Shown: positions 51,235 to 57,439 of the stretch, piece after piece | How the letters are laid out: the number at the start of each line of letters is the position of its first letter | Position numbering within the stretch: the stretch's first letter is position 1 | NCBI GenBank assembly: GCA_946410085.1 | Contig: CAMJZA010000015.1 | Span: 1-57,439, forward strand | Length of the DNA stretch: 57,439 bases | Source: an uncultured Treponema sp. | Lineage (GTDB): Bacteria > Spirochaetota > Spirochaetia > Treponematales > Treponemataceae | Direction: 5' to 3' | Translations under genes and position numbers: made by a program | Notes under the pieces: model-generated | Seen by the model: only the letters and a program-made list of their open reading frames with translations | What the model was told of the DNA's origin: nothing | Databases searched by the model: none

Positions 51235-52863
51235 ATGAGTAAATACATCCTTGTCACCAGCGGAGTTTGTTCCAGTTTGGGCAAAGGAGTCGCTTCCAGT
51301 ACGATCGGAAGCCTCCTTGAGTGCAGTTCCCTCAAGATTTCAATGCTGAAGTGTGACCCCTACATCAATGTCGATGCGGGTAACATCAGCCCCTACCAGC
51401 ACGGGGAAGTCTACGTGACCGAAGACGGGGCGGAAACCGACCTGGACCTCGGCAACTTCAGCCGCTTCACGAGCGTCAACCTGACGAACGAAAACTGCAT
51501 CTCAATCGGCAAGGTCTATGAGAACGTCATCAAGAATGAGCGGGCCGGCCGCTATAACGGGCGGACGGTGCAGGTCATTCCCCACATAACCGACGAGATA
51601 AAGCGCTGCATCCGCCACCTGGGTGAAAAATCCAAGGCGGACGTGGTAATCGTCGAAATCGGCGGAACGGTCGGCGACATCGAGGCCGTTCCCTATCTGG
51701 AGGCGGCCCGCCAGCTTATCCGTGAGCTGGGGCGGGAAAACGCCATCAGCGTACACCTGACCCTCATTCCCGTGATTACCGGCGGGGAACTCAAGTCCAA
51801 GCCCACCCAGCACTCGGTCAAGCAGCTGCAGGAAGTCGGCATTCAGCCGGATATCCTCCTCTGCCGCTGCGAGGCACCCGTTGACGAGGGGCTCAAGAAG
51901 AAGATCGCCCTTTTCTGCAACGTCGCCCCTGATGCGGTGTTCGTTTCGCCCGACGTGCAGAAGTCCATTTACGAGCTGCCCCGGATGTTCCATGAACAGG
52001 GCCTGGACAAGCTCCTGCTGGACAAGCTTTCCCTCGGCAACCGGACGACGGACATCCGCCAGTGGCTGTCCTTCGTTGACCGGCTCAACAATCCGGCAAA
52101 GAAGGTCTGCATCGGCATGGTCGGCAAGAAGGACTATCTGGACAACTGCTACAAGTCCGTGCAGGAGTCCCTCTTCCACGCGGCGGTTACGGGCAACGAT
52201 GCGGAGATACAGATACGCAAGATTGACGCGGAAACGCTGGAGAACGCGAATACCGACGATGTTTCTTCCTTCTTTACCGGGGTGGACGGCATTGTCATAC
52301 CGGGCAACTACGGGCAGCGGGGCTTTCTGGGCCTCCTTGCGACCGTCCGCTATGCCCGCAGGAATAAAATTCCCTACCTGGGCATTGACCTGGGCATGCA
52401 GCTCATGGCAATCGATACGGCCCGCGACCTCTGCGGCTGGGAAGACGCCGACACGACCGAGTTCATCCAGAACTCCCGGCACCCGGTCATCAGCCTTCCC
52501 GAAGAGCAGTCCGGCCCGTCCTCCAACGTGATGAAGCTGGGGGCGAGCGGCATCAGCATCCGCAAGAACACGAAACTGTATTCCATATATAATGCCGATG
52601 AAATCGTTGAACGGCACCGGTCCAAGTACTGCTTTGACCGCCGCTATACGAAGGACATGGAAGAGCACGGGCTGACCGTTTCTGCCAGCTCAAGCGAGGA
52701 CTCCCAGGCGGAGGCCTTTGAGTGGACCGATCATCCCTGGGGAATCGGCGTGCAGTACCATCCCGAATTCGTCAGCCGCCCGACCAAGCCTCATCCCCTC
52801 TTTGATTCATTCATACAGGCGGCGATCGTGAACAGGGAGAAAGATGGAAGCCTTTTCAGCTAA
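51235..52863 (+). CDS. pyrG: CTP synthase with altered glutaminase active site
   Basis: 542 residues. UTP + ATP + NH3 to CTP. The N-terminal amidoligase domain is intact (SGVCSSLGKGVASSTIGSLL, DPYINVDAGN, VTEDGAETDLDLGNF, GGTVGDIE). The C-terminal class I glutaminase domain is recognisable but its nucleophile is lost: GIDLGMQ at 383-389 where active enzymes have GICLGMQ, so Asp385 replaces the catalytic Cys; the oxyanion segment reads IPGNYG rather than VPGGFG. His509 and Glu511 (QYHPEF) remain. Cys to Asp needs two base changes, so a read error is unlikely. The enzyme should depend on free ammonia. Its end overlaps lptC by 20 bases. Confidence 0.96.
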   Translation: MSKYILVTSGVCSSLGKGVASSTIGSLLECSSLKISMLKCDPYINVDAGNISPYQHGEVYVTEDGAETDLDLGNFSRFTSVNLTNENCISIGKVYENVIKNERAGRYNGRTVQVIPHITDEIKRCIRHLGEKSKADVVIVEIGGTVGDIEAVPYLEAARQLIRELGRENAISVHLTLIPVITGGELKSKPTQHSVKQLQEVGIQPDILLCRCEAPVDEGLKKKIALFCNVAPDAVFVSPDVQKSIYELPRMFHEQGLDKLLLDKLSLGNRTTDIRQWLSFVDRLNNPAKKVCIGMVGKKDYLDNCYKSVQESLFHAAVTGNDAEIQIRKIDAETLENANTDDVSSFFTGVDGIVIPGNYGQRGFLGLLATVRYARRNKIPYLGIDLGMQLMAIDTARDLCGWEDADTTEFIQNSRHPVISLPEEQSGPSSNVMKLGASGISIRKNTKLYSIYNADEIVERHRSKYCFDRRYTKDMEEHGLTVSASSSEDSQAEAFEWTDHPWGIGVQYHPEFVSRPTKPHPLFDSFIQAAIVNREKDGSLFS

Positions 52864-53434
52864 AGCCGCTTTCCGGCTTCTGCTCACCCTGCTGCTTCCT
52901 CCGCTTGCTTCCTGCTCCCTCAATTATGCGCAGAACCAGCCGGAGTCATCCTCGTCCCCTGAGTTTACGCTCAGGACGGCGTCTTTTTTCCGCTACGAGG
53001 ACAATGCCATTTCCTTTTCCCTCGACTCCCCCCGCATTGAACAGTATTCCTCCCCTTCCGTCACGTTTGTCGAGGACGCCGTATTCGCTTCCTATTCAAG
53101 GGACGGGGTAGTGGAAACGAAGGGCCGCTGCAGCCTGCTGGGGATTTCCCAGCCGGACAGCCTGCAGGACGAGTCGGAACTGACCTTTTACGGCGATGTC
53201 TTTCTGGAACAGCTGGAAGACGGCCTGACGCTGGAAGGCGATGCGCTCAAGTGGCATACGGGGACCGGCAGGGTTGCCGCTCCTGCCGAAGGCGTCGTTA
53301 CGCTGACAAAGGGAGATCTGACGCTGGAAGGCGAGGGCTTTTCGGCACAGGAAAAGGGGACGGCCTTTTCTTTTGCGTCAAATGTCTCCGGCTTTATCAT
53401 CACCGCTGATGACGGGGAAGGAGCTGCCGAATGA
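52844..53434 (+). CDS. lptC: LptC-like lipoprotein
   Basis: 196 residues. Lipoprotein signal ending LASC (Cys24), then a beta-jellyroll like the OstA/LptC fold (FFRYEDNAISFSLDSPRIEQYSSP...SYSRDGVVETKGRC...LTLEGDALKWHTGTGRV...GDLTLEGEGFSAQ). In LPS bacteria LptC passes lipid from the LptBFG complex to LptA. The ATG overlaps pyrG and the stop overlaps lptA (ATGA). The identification rests on the fold pattern and on the LptA and LptB neighbours; classical LptC is membrane-anchored rather than lipidated. Confidence 0.78.
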   Translation: MEAFSAKAAFRLLLTLLLPPLASCSLNYAQNQPESSSSPEFTLRTASFFRYEDNAISFSLDSPRIEQYSSPSVTFVEDAVFASYSRDGVVETKGRCSLLGISQPDSLQDESELTFYGDVFLEQLEDGLTLEGDALKWHTGTGRVAAPAEGVVTLTKGDLTLEGEGFSAQEKGTAFSFASNVSGFIITADDGEGAAE

Positions 53435-54072
53435 AGCATGTCCGTGCCGTGACAGCCCTGCTGTGTTCCCTGTGCCTGTCTGCCGGGAGGGGTGCCTCGC
53501 CTGCCCGGGCGGAAACCGTGATGTTCCGTGCGGACAGCATGACGGGCAATTCCGGCAGGGAATCGGAGTTTGCCCGGCTGACGGGACACGCGAGCATTAC
53601 GACGGAAAGCGTTGAAATTTTTGCGGACACGATAGAACTGTCCGGGACGGACTACCGCTACATCAAGGCAAGCGGCAACGTGAGCGGTACGAACATAAAG
53701 GAAAAAATCGACTTTACCTGCGCAGAAATGCTCTATGACCGCCAGCTCAAGCTGTCGAGCATGCAGGATACGGTGCACCTCGTTGACCGGGCGAACGAGA
53801 CGGTCGCCAATGCGCAGCTGATGGAATACGATGAGAAAACCGGGGCGGTCGTCATGCAGATTTCCGTTGCGATGCAGCAGAAGGACAATGTCTGTACCGG
53901 TTCCTACGCCATCTATAATACGCAGACCCGGAAGCTTTTTTTGAGCGGCAACCCGCAGATCGTACAGGGGGAAGACACCTTCCGTGCGCAGGAAATCGTG
54001 CTGGATCTGGATACGAACGAGGTGACGCTCGACGGACGCGTGCGGGGGGCGGTAAAACGAAACGATGAGTAG
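53431..54072 (+). CDS. lptA: LptA/OstA-like periplasmic bridge protein
   Basis: 213 residues. Signal peptide (AVTALLCSLCLSAGRGASPARA) and an OstA-type beta-jellyroll: VMFRADSMTGNSGRESEFARL... followed by regular strands with G-x-x-x-x strand ends (TGHASITTESVEIFADTIEL, KASGNVSGTN, FRAQEIVLDLDTNEVTL). LptA units polymerise across the periplasm to move lipid to the outer membrane. It overlaps lptC by 4 bases and lptB by 8. Confidence 0.85.
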   Translation: MKHVRAVTALLCSLCLSAGRGASPARAETVMFRADSMTGNSGRESEFARLTGHASITTESVEIFADTIELSGTDYRYIKASGNVSGTNIKEKIDFTCAEMLYDRQLKLSSMQDTVHLVDRANETVANAQLMEYDEKTGAVVMQISVAMQQKDNVCTGSYAIYNTQTRKLFLSGNPQIVQGEDTFRAQEIVLDLDTNEVTLDGRVRGAVKRNDE

Positions 54073-54802
54073 CGATGTCCATACGCTTGAAATAAACTCC
54101 CTCTATAAGTCCTTCGGTAAGAAGGAGGTCGTCAAGGGCGTCGGCTTTTCCATGACGACGGGGGAAGTCCTGGGCCTTCTGGGACCGAACGGGTCGGGCA
54201 AGACGACGACCTTCTATATGATCGTGGGCTTCTACAAGCCGACGCGCGGCACCGTCATTCTGGACGGGGCGGACATTACGAAGCTGCCGATGTACAGGCG
54301 GGCGTCGCTCGGCATTTCCTACCTGCCGCAGGAGCCGTCCGTGTTCCGCAAGCTGACTGTGGAAGAGAACATCTGGTCCATTCTGGAAACGCGCCGGGAC
54401 CTGACGAACAGCCAGCGGAAGGACCGGCTTGAGGAGCTCATAGAGGAGTTTTCGATCGGGAGAATCCGCAAGCAGATGGCCTTTACCCTTTCCGGCGGTG
54501 AGCGGCGGCGGACGGAAATAGCCCGCTCGCTCGCCATAGAGCCCAAGTTCCTCCTGCTCGATGAGCCTTTTGCCGGCATTGACCCCATCGCCGTTGCCGA
54601 CATCAAGAAGCTGGTCAAGATGCTCTCCCGGCGGAAGATCGGCGTGCTCATCACTGACCACAACGTCCGCGATACGCTGGAAATCACTGACCGCGCAATC
54701 ATCATCTCGCAGGGCCAGGTGATGATTTCCGGCAGCAGGCAGGAGATACTCGATTCCCCCCTTGCCCGCGACATCTATCTGGGCAAGGACTTTTCCATGT
54801 AA
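54065..54802 (+). CDS. lptB: LptB ATP-binding protein
   Basis: 245 residues. ABC ATPase: Walker A GPNGSGKTT, Q-loop FYKP...YLPQEPSVFRKLTVEENI, signature LSGGERRRTEIARSL, Walker B LLLDEPFAGIDP, switch His in ITDHNVRDTL. The whole sequence is typical LptB, which powers LptF/LptG; candidates for these are the permeases at 7022 and 8698. Cytoplasmic face of the inner membrane. Last gene of the pyrG-lptCAB operon. No terminator is obvious. Confidence 0.95.
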   Translation: MSSDVHTLEINSLYKSFGKKEVVKGVGFSMTTGEVLGLLGPNGSGKTTTFYMIVGFYKPTRGTVILDGADITKLPMYRRASLGISYLPQEPSVFRKLTVEENIWSILETRRDLTNSQRKDRLEELIEEFSIGRIRKQMAFTLSGGERRRTEIARSLAIEPKFLLLDEPFAGIDPIAVADIKKLVKMLSRRKIGVLITDHNVRDTLEITDRAIIISQGQVMISGSRQEILDSPLARDIYLGKDFSM

Positions 54803-54917
54803 AGGTGGGGCAAGGCTGCATGTGCTTTAGGCGGTGGAATGTATCATGCGGGGAATCCAAACAGATGGAGAGGCTGATACCGGAATAGTAAATGCAAGTG
54901 ATAGAGGTATTAATATT

Positions 54918-55295
54918 ATGTGGAAATCTGTGTTACAATTTTTTGTATGTTTTTTGTTAGTAAGCAATGTAAGAGCTGATTCAATAGGGGAAATAATGAA
55001 TTGTCATTTTAAGGAACACCAATATGATTCTAAAGCTGTCGATTCTATTATTTCCAAATTGGGAATTCCAACATATGATGGTGTTAATACCATACATAGA
55101 GGGTACGAATTTTTGACAGAAGCCGAACTGGATTATTCGCGTTACTTTGATAAATCAGAATGGGAATGTGGCGTAAGAATAAGGCATGTTGGTTGGGATT
55201 CAGAAGACAGCCATACAGAACTTTGGGCAAAATTTGAAAACGAAAAGTGGGTTGTTTTTTACTCGTGCTGGCATGATGACAGTGTTCGGTTTTAG
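54918..55295 (+). CDS. Small secreted protein, possible orphan immunity protein
   Basis: 125 residues from ATG 54918 (a longer frame from 54834 would hide the signal peptide). Signal peptide SVLQFFVCFLLVSNVRA. The mature part is rich in Trp, Asp, Glu, Ser and Tyr, with no family I recognise (FDKSEWECGVRIRHVGW). The DNA is markedly AT-rich compared with lptB just before it, suggesting transfer. Small, periplasmic and beside an Rhs tip, it resembles immunity proteins left behind by exchanged toxin cassettes; that role is inference only. Confidence 0.6.
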   Translation: MWKSVLQFFVCFLLVSNVRADSIGEIMNCHFKEHQYDSKAVDSIISKLGIPTYDGVNTIHRGYEFLTEAELDYSRYFDKSEWECGVRIRHVGWDSEDSHTELWAKFENEKWVVFYSCWHDDSVRF

Positions 55296-55616
55296 TTCAA
55301 CAGAGATTCTTTTGCTACGGCACGACCGGTCCAGCGGACGTGGCACCTGCTATGGTCGTGTGTAGACGGAAATCTACAAACGGGATGCTCCATTCGTGTG
55401 TATACTTGGGGAGGTCCTGCGGAAACAGGTCCGTCAGCGTCCGCACTAGGCAGGGCAGCCCGGTGCGTGCTATGATGGACCTGCAGGCGGCGTGCAAAAG
55501 CTTTTTGCAGGTTTTTGGAGATGCCGCCTACCCAGGGGAGCCTTTCGCCATCGGGGAAGGTCACGGTGTTTTTTGACATGACGAAGCGGCACGTGCATGA
55601 GGGGTGATGGTCCTTC
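55296..55616. other. GC-rich stretch without a convincing gene
   Basis: No frame here carries Rhs core motifs or other known domains, and an in-frame stop (55605-55607) precedes the Rhs-tip ORF. It probably represents remodelled or decayed DNA between cassettes; a minus-strand open frame exists but looks like a compositional shadow. Confidence 0.4.
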
Positions 55617-56378
55617 ATGGCACGGACAGGAAGCATGCGGTACGGTGTTCCGGGTGCTTCCCGTCCGTGTATGGTCGCGGCAGGGTATGGACGGGAAAGT
55701 AGCGGGATTTCCGCAGGGCTTGCCCCCGGCATGGGCGGGGTGTTTAACACGACAAACTGCCATTTGTACCACTACGCGGGCAACAACCCGGTCAGGTACG
55801 TTGACCCGGAGGGGAGGGTGCTTGAGTTGTATTTAAATAAGCAAAGGCAGACCTTGACTATTATGTATAAAGACAATAAAAAAACTTATATATGTGTTTG
55901 GAATTCATCTAGCATAACGACAAGAGTTGCATACGGGGCTGAGAACAGAAATTTGCTAGAAAAAACTTCTGTACTCCAAGGCAATAATACTCATCCTACA
56001 CAGTTCCCAAATGGGGTTTGGAATATAGATGGCATAGGTAAGACTTCTGATGCGAAGAAATATGGGGTTTACTGGTTAACGACCGATGCATCACAAATGC
56101 TGGATGTATATGATTCCGAATGGAATCCTGTGCCGGATGAAGACGGCAATAAAATTCAAACAAGAGATTCTGGGTATTTTATTCATTTTACAGGTACAAA
56201 TACTCATGGATGCTTGGGGATTTTGGACAAAACGAAGATGAAAATACTGTTGACAATGTATAAAATGAATCTCAAAACATCTGACCCAACTGCCAGAATA
56301 TATGTTTTTGGTGATCCTACATTATATGCTCCAACTGACGAAGATGGCGAAAGTTATACTTCGATTCGAAATGAATAA
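55617..56378 (+). CDS. Truncated Rhs tip with YkuD-like toxin domain
   Basis: 253 codons. Residues ~30-67 match the very end of treponemal Rhs cores (APGMGGVFN...YHYAGNNPVRYVDPEGR), the fixed junction after which variable toxins start. The ~2-kb YD-repeat core that should precede it is missing; a stop lies just upstream of the ATG. The variable part (68-253) is AT-rich and looks like an L,D-transpeptidase/Tlde1-type domain: PNGVWNI, YWLTTD, then GYFIHFTGTNTHGCLGI with His190, His197 and Cys199. Such toxins attack peptidoglycan. It may be an orphan Rhs-CT module that can recombine onto a full Rhs gene, or be a remnant. The start codon is uncertain. Confidence 0.72.
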   Translation: MARTGSMRYGVPGASRPCMVAAGYGRESSGISAGLAPGMGGVFNTTNCHLYHYAGNNPVRYVDPEGRVLELYLNKQRQTLTIMYKDNKKTYICVWNSSSITTRVAYGAENRNLLEKTSVLQGNNTHPTQFPNGVWNIDGIGKTSDAKKYGVYWLTTDASQMLDVYDSEWNPVPDEDGNKIQTRDSGYFIHFTGTNTHGCLGILDKTKMKILLTMYKMNLKTSDPTARIYVFGDPTLYAPTDEDGESYTSIRNE

Positions 56379-57420
56379 CAGAAGAAGCCTTATGATTCGG
56401 ATGTATTATATTATATTGCTCTCTTTGTTTGTTTGTTCAGAAGCTTGGTCGGGTGAGGTCAAACAACTTTTATCTGTAAGGGGGCATTCCTCTGATGACT
56501 TTGAGCTGGAATACGATGCTTCGGGACTTATTACCCACTTCGTCTATTATAACTGCGAGCTAAGGCTTTCAAACGTGAAAGTTTCTGATTCTTCCATATC
56601 AGCGACAGTGAGCAGCAGGAAATATGAAAATGACGTAAAAGAAAGCCTCTTGAATTTAAGCATCTCTGATAACAAGCTTTCTTTTAACCAAGACTTTTCG
56701 CTCCCCGGCTCACGCACGACTAGTTTGGATGCCGCACGGTTTTCTAATGACGAGTTTTCGTGTGGCAATTTTTATTTGAGCTGTGACCTCTCTAATCTGG
56801 TTTATGACAACGGACGGAATCATTTCGTCCTTCTTGGGGACACGATATATGACTGTTCCGAAAAAGGTATATTCAGCAGGCACTTTGAAAAGCAAGCCCA
56901 GAAAGTTCAGGTTATAGCCCAGGATGGGGAAATGAGGATAGAGGTTTTCTCTCTCCATGATTATGAAAAAACAGGTGAATTTTGCTATGTCAATGAGAAA
57001 AGCATTACATTTGTACCTATGGACTCATTTTCGTTCCCTCTTATACGTTTCCTGAATTTCTTCTTGGTTAGCAGTTTGCTCACTAATGTGGAAGAGCTTC
57101 TGCCTGTGTTCCTGCTCCCTTCGGCACACAGAGAACATGCAAGAAACGTTATTGTAAATTACGATTGCACAAATTTCTTGGAAGAAGGTGATGCTAGTTA
57201 CTCTTCCAGAAATTTAGGGGATGTAGACGGGCTACCGTGGGCATCTGCAAATGGCTACGGAATAGGAGACAGCCTGTATCTGTTCGCGGATATCGAAGGG
57301 AATGATTTTTGCGTTGATTTTTATAATGGTTTTCAAAGTAAAAACAGACCTCATTTGTATGCCCAAAATTCTCGCATAAAGGAACTCATTACTGTCCAAA
57401 ATGAATTAGGTACAGTTTAA
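56371..57420 (+). CDS. Periplasmic protein overlapping the toxin gene, candidate immunity protein
   Basis: 349 residues from ATG 56371 (overlaps the toxin stop by 8 bases) or 342 from ATG 56392. A signal peptide (MYYIILLSLFVCSEAWS) sends it to the periplasm, which is where a peptidoglycan-attacking toxin would have to be neutralised. No recognised domain; mostly beta-rich with a hydrophobic stretch near the middle (FPLIRFLNFFLVSSLL). AT-rich like the toxin. Overlapping gene order toxin then immunity is standard for Rhs/CDI modules, but it is larger than most immunity proteins. Confidence 0.65.
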   Translation: MNNRRSLMIRMYYIILLSLFVCSEAWSGEVKQLLSVRGHSSDDFELEYDASGLITHFVYYNCELRLSNVKVSDSSISATVSSRKYENDVKESLLNLSISDNKLSFNQDFSLPGSRTTSLDAARFSNDEFSCGNFYLSCDLSNLVYDNGRNHFVLLGDTIYDCSEKGIFSRHFEKQAQKVQVIAQDGEMRIEVFSLHDYEKTGEFCYVNEKSITFVPMDSFSFPLIRFLNFFLVSSLLTNVEELLPVFLLPSAHREHARNVIVNYDCTNFLEEGDASYSSRNLGDVDGLPWASANGYGIGDSLYLFADIEGNDFCVDFYNGFQSKNRPHLYAQNSRIKELITVQNELGTV

Positions 57421-57439
57421 AGTCTGTAATTCGTGATAT

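Noticed and set aside
55292-55750. 152-residue minus-strand frame before the Rhs tip
   Set aside because: No ribosome site or family; overlaps the Rhs junction on the other strand.
1-57439. tRNA or rRNA genes
   Set aside because: I looked for T-arm-like GTTCGAA segments with matching acceptor stems; those seen are within coding regions and do not fold as tRNA.

Overview
The window is a GC-rich piece of a spirochaete chromosome, most likely Treponema or a close relative. The evidence is the motility-signalling operon cheA / cheW-cheR fusion / cheX / cheY in the treponemal order, a CheW-CheR-like fusion of the kind known from spirochaetes, a Treponema-style Rhs tip (PGMGGVF...YHYAGNNPV), many outer-membrane and lipoprotein genes, and large membrane adenylate cyclases. 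I see no rRNA, tRNA, insertion sequence or CRISPR array.

Layout. 1-1139 (-): start of an outer-membrane-like protein, cut by the window edge. 1302-6216 (+): chemotaxis operon. 6543-9768 (+): dut and two LptF/LptG-family permeases. 9885-14016 (+): sugar-binding lipoprotein, YesM-like histidine kinase and AraC-type response regulator. 14079-17367 (+): ClpP-like protease, UPF0158-GNAT protein, DbpA-type RNA-binding protein, metallo-beta-lactamase hydrolase. 17381-19653: an OppC-like permease and an OppF-like ATPase, convergent, with overlapping stop codons. 19732-22717 (-): rex-serC-serA, with a Rex operator inside the rex promoter. 22718-28520 (+): tandem palindromic 23-bp repeats, then two big lipoproteins with a shared start but unrelated ends. 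28889-33270: a small acidic ORF, then Rsm22-like methyltransferase, MerR regulator and der (-), then rpmB (+). 33462-39194 (+): recQ, aroB and a hybrid sensor kinase with two periplasmic binding domains. 39317-43081 (-): ACT protein, CHASE2 adenylate cyclase, M48 protease, SH3 protein. 43241-48455 (-): amino-acid binding protein, a 1207-residue symporter-adenylate cyclase fusion, and an Asp/Glu racemase. 48700-51080 (-): TPM-domain protein and zinc-ribbon membrane protein. 51235-54802 (+): pyrG-lptC-lptA-lptB. 54918-57420 (+): an AT-rich island with an Rhs tip carrying a YkuD-like toxin domain and candidate immunity proteins.

The most striking points are: (i) the glutamate/aspartate-type symporter fused to a Cache-HAMP-adenylate cyclase, with the transporter's sodium-site motifs lost and with amino-acid binding protein and racemase genes on either side, which reads as an amino-acid sensing cAMP system; (ii) a CTP synthase whose glutaminase cysteine is an aspartate; (iii) a repeated promoter arrangement (TTGnnn-N16/17-TAnnAT) ending only 6-12 bases before the start codon of many genes, which predicts leaderless or nearly leaderless mRNAs; (iv) the Rhs-tip toxin cassette; (v) the recombination-prone lipoprotein pair. 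The Lpt lipid-export parts (two permeases plus LptC/A/B) are notable because treponemes are generally held to lack classical LPS.
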